A stretch of 64,000 bases of DNA from contig NZ_CP052860.1 of assembly GCF_012935715.1 (NCBI RefSeq), forward strand, positions 682,001 to 746,000, written 5' to 3'. The translations under genes and the position numbers were made by a program. The notes beneath the pieces were generated by a model that saw only the letters and a program-made list of their open reading frames with translations, was not told where the DNA came from and searched no databases. Below, one piece after another: positions 28,004 through 36,713 of this stretch; within the stretch, counting starts at the first letter, position 1, and each line of letters starts with the position of its first letter. The DNA comes from Pseudomonas sp. ADAK13. GTDB lineage: Bacteria; Pseudomonadota; Gammaproteobacteria; Pseudomonadales; Pseudomonadaceae.

Positions 28004-28108
28004 AAGGCTGCGATCGACTGCGAAGCAGCCGTAAACCAGGCGAACAGGTACTTCAGACATATCGGCAGCGTCTGGAATACGCCGGCTTCGCAGTCGATCG
28101 CAGCCTTG
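28004..28108. repeat. inverted repeat, family C
   Basis: AAGGCTGCGATCGACTGCGAAG and its complement CTTCGCAGTCGATCGCAGCC (last two bases TT) flank about 60 bases; a single copy in this window. It lies between mgsA and the heme sigma gene. Confidence 0.85.
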
Positions 28109-28152
28109 GGCCAACGCAAGGCTCTCAAAGTGCCACTTGCCATTTGCGTTGA

Positions 28153-28167
28153 TGATAAGCATTATCA
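28153..28167. promoter_or_regulatory. Fur box upstream of hxuI
   Basis: TGATAAGCATTATCA matches 13 of the 14 informative positions of the 7-1-7 Fur consensus and is almost perfectly palindromic. It ends 28 bases before the hxuI start, so iron repression of the locus is expected. Confidence 0.85.
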
Positions 28168-28194
28168 TTCGCTGCAAATCGGTCTGGTATCACT

Positions 28195-28713
28195 GTGAGC
28201 CAATCTCGCTTCAATCAAGTCTTCCTCACCCAGCGCGTGATTCTGCTGCGCACCTTGCAGCGGATGGTGAATAACCACAGCACCGCCGAGGACCTGCTGC
28301 AGGAAACCTACCTGCGCGTCACCCGGGCCTTGAGCGAACGGCCGATCGACCACCTCGAACCCTTCGTGTACCAGACGGCACGCAACCTGGCGCTGGACCA
28401 CCTGCGCGCCCGCAGGATTCAGGCCCGTACCCTGCAGGAAGATGTCCCGCTGGACGTCCTGCAAAGCGTCGCCTCCCCGGTCAGCACCCCCGAAGATGCG
28501 ACACAGGCCGAGCAATTGCTCGAACACCTGAGCGTCAGCCTCGGCCAGTTGAGCGCCCGCCAACAGCAAATCTTTATCCTCAGCCGCCTGCACGGTTGCA
28601 GCTATCAGGAGATCGCCGACAAGCTCGATGTGTCCCTGAGCACCGTGCAAAAGGAACTGAAATTGATCATGGCCATCTGCATAGGTGTGGCCGAAAGACT
28701 GGATCGCCCTTAA
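28195..28713 (+). CDS. hxuI: ECF sigma factor for heme uptake (HxuI-like)
   Basis: 172 residues with a GTG start (MSQSRFNQVF). Region 2 has STAEDLLQETYLRV and YQTARNLALDHLRARR; region 4 has LSARQQQIFILSRLHGCSYQ and EIADKLDVSLSTVQKEL. An iron-starvation type sigma factor of the FecI family. The following FecR-like anti-sigma and TonB transducer make a cell-surface signalling set. Position next to gapA and gene order match, by recollection, the P. putida heme locus; the hxuI name is by that analogy. A Fur box lies upstream. Confidence 0.82.
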   Translation: MSQSRFNQVFLTQRVILLRTLQRMVNNHSTAEDLLQETYLRVTRALSERPIDHLEPFVYQTARNLALDHLRARRIQARTLQEDVPLDVLQSVASPVSTPEDATQAEQLLEHLSVSLGQLSARQQQIFILSRLHGCSYQEIADKLDVSLSTVQKELKLIMAICIGVAERLDRP

Positions 28714-28774
28714 GCTTTGTCGGCACAGTCTGTAGGACTATTGATTAAAACGTGGCGAAGACCCGAGGAACACC

Positions 28775-29743
28775 GTGACGGATCCGAATAAACTGCACCC
28801 CCATGAGCTGGCTCATGAGGTGTTGCAAGACACGGCTATGGACCAAGCCCTCGACTGGCTGATCGCCTTGCAGTGCCCGCAACCCGGGCAGCAGGCCGAA
28901 TTTGAAGCCTGGCTCGCCAGTGACCCGCTGCACGCCGAAGCCTTCATCAAGGCCCAGGCCGCCTGGGGCGGCGCGCCCGTGCACAGCGCGGCCGTTGCCC
29001 TGAATGCGCCGCGCAAGCCCAGCGCCTGGCGCCGTATCAAACCCCACTGGAAGCCCCTGGCCACCGCCGCCGTGTTGCTGCTGGGCCTGTTCAGCTTCAG
29101 CAACCTGCCGATGCGCCTGCAGGCCGACCACCTCACCGTAGTCGGCGAGCGCCAGCGCCTGCAGCTGGACGATGGCTCGAAAGTGTTGCTTAACACCAAT
29201 TCTGCATTCTCCAGCAGCATCAAGGACCACCAGCGCATCGCGCGCCTGTATCAGGGCGAGGCGTTTTTTGAAGTGCTGCCCAGCCGTGGCCTGCCCCTGG
29301 AAATCGACGCCGGCCCGGTGCGCGCCAGCGTGCGCGACACCGCCTTCGCCGTGCGCTACCTGAACGGTGAAGCCCAGGTTCAGGTGCAGCGTGGCGATGT
29401 GGACCTGAGCAACACCTTTGACGACGCACGGGTACGCCTGAGCGCCGGCGAAAGTATCCGCATCGGACCAAAGGGCTTCGGCCAACCGGCCAAACTGGAC
29501 ACCACCAAGGACCTGGCCTGGGTCGATGGCCGGCTGATTTTCGAAAACTGCCCGATGAGTGAAGTGCTGGCCGAGTTGCGCCGCTACTACCCCGGCTGGA
29601 TCGTCAACAACAACGACAAGCTCGCCAGCGTCGCGGTCACCGGCAATTACCGCCTCGACCAACCGCTGGACGTCGTGCGTTCGCTGGCCCACATCACCTC
29701 GGCCAAGCTTTCGGAATACCCGGCGCTGGTGATCCTGAACTAA
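28775..29743 (+). CDS. hxuR: FecR-family anti-sigma factor (HxuR-like)
   Basis: 322 residues from a GTG at 28775 with a CGAGGA ribosome site. The N-terminal DUF4880 cytoplasmic part (DWLIALQCPQPGQQAEFEAW region) is followed by a single membrane helix near 89-106 (PLATAAVLLLGLFSF). A periplasmic FecR domain and a C-terminal DUF4974/STN-binding region (GRLIFENCPMSEVLAELRRY) follow. It holds the ECF sigma in check and reports receptor occupancy. Lies 61 bases after hxuI and 118 before hxuA. Confidence 0.85.
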   Translation: MTDPNKLHPHELAHEVLQDTAMDQALDWLIALQCPQPGQQAEFEAWLASDPLHAEAFIKAQAAWGGAPVHSAAVALNAPRKPSAWRRIKPHWKPLATAAVLLLGLFSFSNLPMRLQADHLTVVGERQRLQLDDGSKVLLNTNSAFSSSIKDHQRIARLYQGEAFFEVLPSRGLPLEIDAGPVRASVRDTAFAVRYLNGEAQVQVQRGDVDLSNTFDDARVRLSAGESIRIGPKGFGQPAKLDTTKDLAWVDGRLIFENCPMSEVLAELRRYYPGWIVNNNDKLASVAVTGNYRLDQPLDVVRSLAHITSAKLSEYPALVILN

Positions 29744-29744
29744 A

Positions 29745-29759
29745 TGAGAATTATTTTTA
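29745..29759. promoter_or_regulatory. possible second Fur box upstream of hxuA
   Basis: TGAGAATTATTTTTA matches 11 of the 14 informative positions of the Fur 7-1-7 consensus, directly after the hxuR stop and about 100 bases before hxuA. Weaker than the box at 28153. Confidence 0.45.
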
Positions 29760-29861
29760 CTCGATAGCCCGCGACGGTACGTCTCGTTATAGCCAATGCA
29801 ACTGATTCCTATTTGATTCAGTGTCGCACCTATAAGATTCGTACCTTCCGGAGCGCTCTCG

Positions 29862-32441
29862 ATGTCCTCTCGTTTCAACCGCCGGTCCTCTTCGCCCGTT
29901 CGCCGCCAGGGCCTGTCCCTGCTGACGGCCGCCATTTTGTTGGCCGGTGCGCCCGTCATGGTCGCCAGCGCCGCAGAGCCTGCCACCCGCAGCCAGGGCA
30001 ATTACAGTTTCAGCATCGAACAGCAATCCCTGGTCTCGGCACTGAACGCCTTTACCGCCGTGACCGGCTGGCAAATCGGCCTGCCCGCCGAACTGGGCCA
30101 GGGTGTGTCGTCCCCTGGCGTGCGCGGCTCATTGCCGGCGGATAAAGCCCTGGACCGGCTGTTGGTGGGGACCAACCTGGGCTATCGCAAACTGAGCAAT
30201 AACAACATCGTCCTGGAAAAGCGTGCCGCTGCCGGCGCCATCACCCTGCAACAAATGACCATCAGCGCCACCCGCCAGGAACAGGCCGTGGACAGCGTGC
30301 CCAGTACCGTGACGGTGCATGACCGCGAAGAACTGGACCGCCAGAACGTCAACACCATCCGTGAACTGGTGCGCTACGAGCCGGGTGTTTCGGTCGGTGG
30401 TGCCGGTACCCGCTCCAGCAATGCCGGCTACAACATTCGCGGGATCGACGGCGACCGCATCCTGACCCAGGTGGACGGTGTCGAGGTGCCGGACAACTTC
30501 TTCAACGGCCCCTACGCCAAGACCCGCCGCAACTACGTCGACCCGGAAATCGTCAAGCGCGTGGAGATCCTGCGCGGCCCGGCCTCGGCCTTGTACGGCA
30601 GCAGCGCCATCGGTGGCGCGGTGAGCTACTTCACCCTCGACCCGGACGACATCATCAAGCCCGGCCAGGATGTCGGCGCCCGCCTCAAGACCGGCTACAG
30701 CTCCGCCGACGAGAGCTGGCTGACCTCCGGCACCGTCGCCGGTCGCGTACAGGACTTCGACGGCTTGCTGCACCTGAGCCAGCGCAACGGCCACGAGATG
30801 GAGTCCTACGACGGCAACAACGCCACCGGCCTGGCCCGTACCGGCGCCAACCCGGAAGATGCGCGCACCACCAACGTGCTGGCCAAACTGGGCTGGAACT
30901 ACGGTGAAGAAAACCGCCTGGGCCTGACCTACGAGAAGTTCAAGGATGACCGCGACACCAACCTGAAAAACGCGGTGGGCGGCCCGTTCGTCGGTGGCCA
31001 GGGCTTTAACTTCTATCGTGGCCGTACGGGCAACGACACCATTACCCGTGAGCGTTTCGGCATCGAGAACAAGTTCGCCCTCGACTCGCCGATTGCCGAT
31101 CACATCAAGACCAGCCTCAACTACCAGATTGCCAAGACCGACCAGACCACCGCAGAAATCTACCAGCCATCGCGCAAGGTATTGCGCACACGCGACACAC
31201 TGTACGAAGAGAAACAGTGGGTTTTCGACGCACAACTGGACAAGGCCTTCAGCATCGGCGAAACCGACCATGTCGTGACCTATGGCACCACCCTCAAGCA
31301 GCAGAAAGTCACCGGCTCCCGTGAAGGCTCCGCGACTTGCCTGGCGGTCGGCGCAGGTTGCACCGCCATCGGCGCCCCGAGCCCGTCGGCCTCCGACAGC
31401 GTGAAAAAGGCCAGCGACTTCCCCGACCCGACCATCAACTCCTATGCATTGTTTGCCCAGGACCAGATCGCCTGGGACAAGTGGACCTTCCTGCCCAGCG
31501 TGCGTTATGACTACATCCAGCTCAAACCCAAGCTGACTCAGGAATTCCTCAACACCGTTGACCCGACACGCATCTACGACCATAGCGATTCGGAAAAGAA
31601 CTGGCACCGTGTAACGCCCAAGTTCGGCATCACTTACGCGTTGACCGAGCAATACACCTGGTTCGGCCAATACGCCGAAGGTTACCGCACGCCGTCGGCC
31701 AAAGCCTTGTATGGCCGCTTTGAAAACCTGCAACAGGGCTACACCGTGGAACCCAACCCGGACCTCAAGCCGGAAAGCAGCCGCGGTGTTGAAACCGGGA
31801 TTCGCGGCAACTTCGACTCGGGCTCGTTTGACGTGGCGGTGTACTACAACAAGTACCGTGATTTCATCGATGAAGACGCCTCCGTCGCCGGCGGCACCGT
31901 CCAGCAGTTCGAAGCCAACAACATCAAGCACGCCACCATCAAGGGCGTGGAGGCCAAGGGCCGCTTGAACCTCGACGCGTTTGGCGCACCGCAGGGCCTG
32001 TATACCCAAGGCTCGATTGCCTACACCTACGGGCGCAATGACGACAACGGCGAACCGCTGAACAGCGTCAACCCGCTCAAGGGCGTGTTCGGCCTGGGTT
32101 ACGACCAGCAAAACTACGGCGCCCTGGTCAGCTGGACCCTGGTCAAGAAACAGGACCGCGTAGACAGCACCACCTTCTTCGCACCCGACGGCAACAGCGC
32201 CAACGGCCCGTTCAAGACCCCGGGCTTCGGCATCGTCGACCTGACCGGCTTCTACAAGGTCACCCACGACGTGACCATCAACGGTGGCCTGTACAACCTG
32301 ACCGACAAGAAATACTGGAACTGGGATGACGTGCGCAGCTACGACAGCGTGGGCGAAGCCGGCGTGACCGGCCCGGCCAACCTGGACCGCCTTACCCAGC
32401 CGGGCCGCAACTTTGCGATCAACCTGATCTGGGACATCTGA
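29862..32441 (+). CDS. hxuA: TonB-dependent heme receptor with signalling domain (HxuA-like)
   Basis: 859 residues. A signal peptide of about 37 residues ends ASA-AEP. An STN (secretin/TonB N-terminal) signalling domain at about 47-103 (YSFSIEQQSLVSALNAFTA; GYRKLSNNNIVLE) shows it is a transducer working with HxuR/HxuI. A plug (ISATRQEQAVDSVPSTVTV) and a beta-barrel end in the C-terminal NLIWDI follow. The family is heme/hemoglobin receptor type. Located in the outer membrane. It is followed by a strong terminator, then hemO. Confidence 0.88.
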   Translation: MSSRFNRRSSSPVRRQGLSLLTAAILLAGAPVMVASAAEPATRSQGNYSFSIEQQSLVSALNAFTAVTGWQIGLPAELGQGVSSPGVRGSLPADKALDRLLVGTNLGYRKLSNNNIVLEKRAAAGAITLQQMTISATRQEQAVDSVPSTVTVHDREELDRQNVNTIRELVRYEPGVSVGGAGTRSSNAGYNIRGIDGDRILTQVDGVEVPDNFFNGPYAKTRRNYVDPEIVKRVEILRGPASALYGSSAIGGAVSYFTLDPDDIIKPGQDVGARLKTGYSSADESWLTSGTVAGRVQDFDGLLHLSQRNGHEMESYDGNNATGLARTGANPEDARTTNVLAKLGWNYGEENRLGLTYEKFKDDRDTNLKNAVGGPFVGGQGFNFYRGRTGNDTITRERFGIENKFALDSPIADHIKTSLNYQIAKTDQTTAEIYQPSRKVLRTRDTLYEEKQWVFDAQLDKAFSIGETDHVVTYGTTLKQQKVTGSREGSATCLAVGAGCTAIGAPSPSASDSVKKASDFPDPTINSYALFAQDQIAWDKWTFLPSVRYDYIQLKPKLTQEFLNTVDPTRIYDHSDSEKNWHRVTPKFGITYALTEQYTWFGQYAEGYRTPSAKALYGRFENLQQGYTVEPNPDLKPESSRGVETGIRGNFDSGSFDVAVYYNKYRDFIDEDASVAGGTVQQFEANNIKHATIKGVEAKGRLNLDAFGAPQGLYTQGSIAYTYGRNDDNGEPLNSVNPLKGVFGLGYDQQNYGALVSWTLVKKQDRVDSTTFFAPDGNSANGPFKTPGFGIVDLTGFYKVTHDVTINGGLYNLTDKKYWNWDDVRSYDSVGEAGVTGPANLDRLTQPGRNFAINLIWDI

Positions 32442-32450
32442 CCCATGGAG

Positions 32451-32496
32451 CCGCACCCCGGCGGAATTTAATCTCCGCCGGGGTGCGGATTTTTTA
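32451..32496 (+). terminator. intrinsic terminator after hxuA
   Basis: CCGCACCCCGGCGGA pairs with TCCGCCGGGGTGCGG and is followed by a TTTTTT tract. Confidence 0.9.
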
Positions 32497-32571
32497 CTGT
32501 GACGCGTCTTCTGGTTCGTCTAGTTCATAACAGCCTGGCAACCAGACGCTTCCCCTCTCAAGGACATCTTC

Positions 32572-33180
32572 ATGACCGCTTCTTCTACTGCTGAACGCCC
32601 AAGCCTGCGCTCCCAACGCCTGAACCAGATCACCAACGAGCCGCACACCAAGCTCGACGCTCTGGTGAAGGCCCACGCCCCGTTTGAAACTCAAGCCAAC
32701 TTCGCCCGCTTCGTGGTCGCGCAGTACCTGTTCCAGTCGGAACTGGTGGCGCTGTACAACGACGCCGAACTGATCAAGATCGTCCCTGACCTGGCCGAAC
32801 GCTGCCGTGCCGAAGCGGCCAAACTGGACCTGGGCGACCTGGACACCGAAGTACCCGCCCCGGTGGCCGGCGCCGTGAACAACCCGAGCAAGGCCGAAGC
32901 GCTGGGCTGGCTGTTCGTGTCCGAAGGCTCCAAGCTGGGCGCCGCGTTCCTGATCAAGCGTGCCGTGGGCCTTGGCTTGAGCGAAACCTTCGGTGCCCGT
33001 CACCTGGGCGAACCGGCAGGCGGTCGCGCTGAAGGCTGGAAAAGCTTCACCCGCACCCTCGACGCACTGGAATTCAGCGCCGAGGAAGAAGCCGAAGTGG
33101 AAAAAGGCGCAGTTGATGCGTTCGTGCGCTTCACCGTGCTGCTGGAACAGGCGTACGCTACCAGCCCTGAACTGGCCTGA
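32572..33180 (+). CDS. hemO: heme oxygenase HemO (PigA-type)
   Basis: 202 residues. A bacterial HemO/PigA-type heme oxygenase, with the proximal heme ligand H25 in NQITNEPHTKLDALVKA and the distal-helix stretch LGWLFVSEGSKLGAAFL. Opens heme to biliverdin with release of iron and CO, in the cytoplasm. It lies directly after the heme receptor behind a terminator, so it may have its own promoter or depend on read-through. N18, H25 and K33 match the PigA residues N19, H26 and K34 (offset of one), by recollection. Confidence 0.92.
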   Translation: MTASSTAERPSLRSQRLNQITNEPHTKLDALVKAHAPFETQANFARFVVAQYLFQSELVALYNDAELIKIVPDLAERCRAEAAKLDLGDLDTEVPAPVAGAVNNPSKAEALGWLFVSEGSKLGAAFLIKRAVGLGLSETFGARHLGEPAGGRAEGWKSFTRTLDALEFSAEEEAEVEKGAVDAFVRFTVLLEQAYATSPELA

Positions 33181-33204
33181 TTTTTCTGTAGAAACCCAAT
33201 CAAT

Positions 33205-33290
33205 GTGGGAGCTGGCTTGCCTGCGATGGCATCAACGGGGTGTACCTGATGCACCGAGTTGTCTGCATTTGCAGGCAAGCCAGCTCCCAC
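33205..33290. repeat. REPIN-like inverted repeat, family A
   Basis: Arms GTGGGAGCTGGCTTGCCTGC and complement with a loop closely similar to those of the copies at 40711 and 59097 (GGCATCAxCxGGGTGTA...). Lies between hemO and the DUF454 gene. Confidence 0.9.
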
Positions 33291-33351
33291 AGTTGATCGG
33301 GTGCCAGTCTCTATAATCTGCAACCCACTCCACCCTGCAAGCCCCACTAAA

Positions 33352-33753
33352 ATGACCGGCAAAACCCAATCCTCGTCCAAAATCGCCCGCGTCCTGTTCG
33401 GCCTGCTGGCCTACGTCAGCCTGGGCATCGGCTTGATTGCGATTGTGGTACCGGGCTTGCCCACCACCGAGTTCATCCTGCTGGCCGCCTGGGCCGCCAC
33501 CAAAAGCTCCCCGCGCCTGAGTGCCTGGCTGGAAAACCATCGGCTGTTCGGGCCAATCCTGTTCAATTGGCGCAACGGCAAAATCATCGCCCGCCGCGCC
33601 AAGGTCAGCGCCACCATCAGCATGTTGCTGTGCGCCGGCCTGATGCTGGTGATGCTCGAACACGGCTGGCCGATCTACCTGGCCATCGCCGGAATGAGCA
33701 TGGGCAACCTGTGGATCTGGTCACGGCCGGAACGCCTTCCGCAACCCGCCTGA
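33352..33753 (+). CDS. DUF454 (YbaN-type) inner-membrane protein
   Basis: 133 residues from the ATG at 33352 (MTGKTQSSSK). Two or three hydrophobic segments (about 11-34, 84-118) and the DUF454 signature GLPTTEFILLAAWAATKSSPRLSAWL plus FGPILFNWRNGKIIARRAK (in part) are visible. DUF454/YbaN has no confirmed role. It sits just after hemO as in other pseudomonads (recollection), and I infer a link with heme or iron use. Confidence 0.82.
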   Translation: MTGKTQSSSKIARVLFGLLAYVSLGIGLIAIVVPGLPTTEFILLAAWAATKSSPRLSAWLENHRLFGPILFNWRNGKIIARRAKVSATISMLLCAGLMLVMLEHGWPIYLAIAGMSMGNLWIWSRPERLPQPA

Positions 33754-33875
33754 CACCCGCCTACCGCTCATCGGCTCCCGCTCATGAACCGCCGGCCCAA
33801 GCCGATGTTCCGGGCATAGCGCCGAATGGACTCGCGTGAGCTTGCATACTAATAAGTCCATTCGCGGGTACACCT

Positions 33876-36014
33876 ATGTTCGACACCCTCTCCATTCGCT
33901 TGAAAATCGTGCTGTTGTCCGGTCTCTGCCTGCTGGGGGTGATCGCGCTGGTGGTCGGCGTGAACCTCTACCAGACCAACCAGAACGACCAACTGATCAG
34001 CGACTCAAGCTCGCGAATGCTCACCGACAGCGTGCAGAACCTGTTGCAGGCCAAGGCCGCCGAACAAGCCGTACAACTGCAAAAGACCTTCGGCGAAAGC
34101 CTGTTGGTGGTCACCGCCCTCGCCGACCAGATCAAGGACCTGCGCACCCTGGCCGGCAAGCGCTCGCTGGACGCTGGGGCCTTGCGTGAAGAACTCAACC
34201 ACAGCCTGAAAACCGCCTTCGACCGCAACAGCAAGGTGCTCGGCATCTGGCTGTCGTTCGAGCCCAACGCGCTCGATGGCAAAGACAGCGAATTCGTCAA
34301 CGATGCCGCCCGTGTGTCCAACGAAAAAGGCCGCTTTTCCAGCTACTGGAGCCGCGCCGGGGGTGAGGGCCTGAACACGGTGATGGTCGAAGAGGACCTG
34401 ACCAAGACCACCCTCAACCTCAGCGGCACGCCCTACAACATCTGGTACACCTGCCCGCGAGACACCAAAAACACCTGCCTGCTGGACCCGTATGAAGACA
34501 CGGTGGCCGGCAAACCGGTGTTGATGACCACCATTTCCCTGCCGCTGCTGGTCGACGGAAAAGTGATTGGCGTGGTGGGTGTCGACCTTGCCCTCAACAC
34601 CCTGCAAGCCGCGACCGATGCGGCGCAAAAAGAGCTGTTCGACGGTGCCGGGCACCTGGAGATTCTCTCCAGCACGGGCCTGATCGCCGGCTACAGCGGC
34701 GAACCTGCCAAAGTCGGCAAGAACCTGATCGACACCCTCGGGGCCGAAGGCAAGGAGATTGTGCAACTGTTGGCCAACGATACTCGCAAGATCCGCGAGG
34801 AAGACGGCACGATCCGCGCGGTGTACCCGGTCAAGCCGATTGCCGACGCAAAATCCTGGGGCATCGTCATCAAACTGCCCAAGGAAGTGCTGCTGGCTGA
34901 TGCCCACAAACTCCAGGCCGTACTCGACAAGGCCCAGGCCAGTGGCACCGTCAAGGCGTTGCTGGTGGGCGCAGCCGCCGGCTTGCTGGGCCTGCTGCTG
35001 ATCTGGCTGACGGCCACCGGCGTGACCCGGCCGATCAACAGCGTGGCCGCCATGCTCAAGGAAATCGCCAGCGGCGACGGTGACCTCACACAACGCCTGG
35101 CCTACGGAAAAAAGGATGAGCTCGGGGAACTGGTGAACTGGTTCAACCGCTTCCTCGACAAGCTGCAGCCGACCATCGCGCAGATCAAGCAAAGCATCAC
35201 CGAAGCCCGTGGCACCGCTGATCAGTCTTCGGAAATCGCGCGCCAGACCAGTGAAGGCATGCAGGTGCAGTTCCGTGAGATCGACCAGGTGGCCACGGCC
35301 TCGAATGAAATGAGCGCCACCGCCCACGACGTGGCCAACAGCGCATCAAACGCCGCCAGCGCTGCCCGGGGCGCCGACCAGTCAGCCCGTGAAGGCATGC
35401 AGATTATTGAACGCAGCACCCGCGACATCACCACCCTGGCCGAAGAAGTCAGCAAGGCCGTGACCGAAGTCGAAGCCCTGGCGGTGAACAGCGAACAGAT
35501 CGGCTCGGTACTGGAAGTGATCCGCAGCATTGCCGAACAGACCAACCTGCTGGCCCTGAACGCTGCGATTGAAGCGGCGCGGGCCGGGGAAAGCGGGCGC
35601 GGTTTTGCGGTGGTGGCCGACGAGGTGCGCAACCTGGCCAAGCGTACCCAGGATTCGGTGGAGGAGATTCGCCTGGTGATCGAACGCATCCAGACCGGCA
35701 CCCGCGGGGTGGTGGCGACCATGCATTCGAGCCAGAACCAGGCCCAGAACAATGCCGGGCAGATTCATCAGGCCGTGCAAGCGCTGGGCAAGATCAGCGA
35801 CGCGGTGACGGTAATCAGCGACATGAACCTGCAAATCGCCAGCGCCGCCGAGCAGCAGAGTGCTGTGGCCGAAGAGGTCAACCGCAACGTCTCGGCGATC
35901 CGCACCGTGACCGAAACCCTGACCGGCCAGGCCACCGAATCGGCCTCCATCAGCAGCCAACTCAATGCCCTGGCCAGCCAACAGATGAAGCTGATAGATC
36001 AGTTTCGGGTTTAA
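33876..36014 (+). CDS. methyl-accepting chemotaxis protein with dCache sensor
   Basis: 712 residues. First membrane helix about 8-30; a periplasmic dCache_1 sensor at about 35-360 ([41 protein letters not shown] in part, [13 protein letters not shown]); second helix about 367-386. HAMP ([22 protein letters not shown]) precedes the signalling domain, whose hairpin tip is [35 protein letters not shown] in part. Feeds the Che pathway; the ligand is not deducible here. No terminal CheR pentapeptide. Confidence 0.93.
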   Translation: MFDTLSIRLKIVLLSGLCLLGVIALVVGVNLYQTNQNDQLISDSSSRMLTDSVQNLLQAKAAEQAVQLQKTFGESLLVVTALADQIKDLRTLAGKRSLDAGALREELNHSLKTAFDRNSKVLGIWLSFEPNALDGKDSEFVNDAARVSNEKGRFSSYWSRAGGEGLNTVMVEEDLTKTTLNLSGTPYNIWYTCPRDTKNTCLLDPYEDTVAGKPVLMTTISLPLLVDGKVIGVVGVDLALNTLQAATDAAQKELFDGAGHLEILSSTGLIAGYSGEPAKVGKNLIDTLGAEGKEIVQLLANDTRKIREEDGTIRAVYPVKPIADAKSWGIVIKLPKEVLLADAHKLQAVLDKAQASGTVKALLVGAAAGLLGLLLIWLTATGVTRPINSVAAMLKEIASGDGDLTQRLAYGKKDELGELVNWFNRFLDKLQPTIAQIKQSITEARGTADQSSEIARQTSEGMQVQFREIDQVATASNEMSATAHDVANSASNAASAARGADQSAREGMQIIERSTRDITTLAEEVSKAVTEVEALAVNSEQIGSVLEVIRSIAEQTNLLALNAAIEAARAGESGRGFAVVADEVRNLAKRTQDSVEEIRLVIERIQTGTRGVVATMHSSQNQAQNNAGQIHQAVQALGKISDAVTVISDMNLQIASAAEQQSAVAEEVNRNVSAIRTVTETLTGQATESASISSQLNALASQQMKLIDQFRV

Positions 36015-36574
36015 GCCCCGGTCCAGGCGGCCACGAACGGCGCCAGGTCTTCCTTCGGCGCCGTACGCGGCGGGTTTTGTGGGGTGCCCAGGTAGAGGAA
36101 GCCAATCACTTCCTCATCCCCGGTCAAACCCAAACCTTTGGCGACGTGGGCCGAGTACGACAACTCGCCGGTGCGCCACACCGCGCCGATCCCCTGGGCG
36201 TACGCCGCCAGCAGAATCCCGTGGGCCGCGCAGGCCGCTGCCAGGCGCTGCTCGGACTTGGGCACCTTGAAGTGTTCTTGCAGGCGGGCAATCACCACCA
36301 CCACCAACGGCGCACGCAGCGGGCCATTTTGTGCCTTGTCGATAAACGCCTGGGGCGCGTCGGCGTCTTGCAGACGGGCGGCTTCGGCCAGCAGCGTGCC
36401 CATGCGCTCACGTGCCGCACCTTCCACTGTCAGGAAGCGCCAAGGCCGCAGTTGGCCGTGGTCGGGGGCGCGCATGGCGGCGGCGAACAGCAGGTCGCGC
36501 TGCTCCTGGGTCGGTGCCGGGTCCAGCAGTCGCGGCACGGAAACACGGTTGAGCAAAGCGTCGAGAGCCTGCAT
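36011..36574 (-). CDS. nitroreductase family protein (YdjA-like)
   Basis: 187 residues from the ATG at 36574 ([16 protein letters not shown]); the longer upstream frame is antisense of the next gene. FMN-binding nitroreductase fold with [21 protein letters not shown] near 31-51, and [27 protein letters not shown] in part, matching the YdjA single-domain group. Uses NAD(P)H to reduce nitro or quinone substrates; physiological substrate unknown. Convergent with the chemoreceptor: its stop overlaps the mcp stop by four bases. Confidence 0.88.
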   Translation of the reverse strand: MQALDALLNRVSVPRLLDPAPTQEQRDLLFAAAMRAPDHGQLRPWRFLTVEGAARERMGTLLAEAARLQDADAPQAFIDKAQNGPLRAPLVVVVIARLQEHFKVPKSEQRLAAACAAHGILLAAYAQGIGAVWRTGELSYSAHVAKGLGLTGDEEVIGFLYLGTPQNPPRTAPKEDLAPFVAAWTGA

Positions 36575-36633
36575 TGGCCACCTCCAGAGAAAAATGTGCA
36601 GCCATTCTAGCGGGAATGAATCGGATACCACCA

Positions 36634-36652
36634 AACGATAATTGCTCTTATT
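36634..36652. promoter_or_regulatory. candidate Fur box upstream of the DUF1111 operon
   Basis: AACGATAATTGCTCTTATT matches 14 of 19 positions of the AATGATAATCATTCTCATT type, about 60 bases before the DUF1111 gene. Related imelysin/cytochrome operons are iron-regulated, by recollection. Confidence 0.45.
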
Positions 36653-36713
36653 CAATCCGCCCTGCCCTGTTAGACTTTGCGGCCTTATTTTCAGCCTACG
36701 TTCAGGAAGACTG

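Noticed and set aside
30129..32456. Antisense open frame across hxuA
   Set aside because: Mirror of the receptor gene; no signal, no domain.
32497..32571. Possible separate Fur box for hemO
   Set aside because: No stretch in this gap fits the Fur consensus; iron control, if any, comes from upstream.
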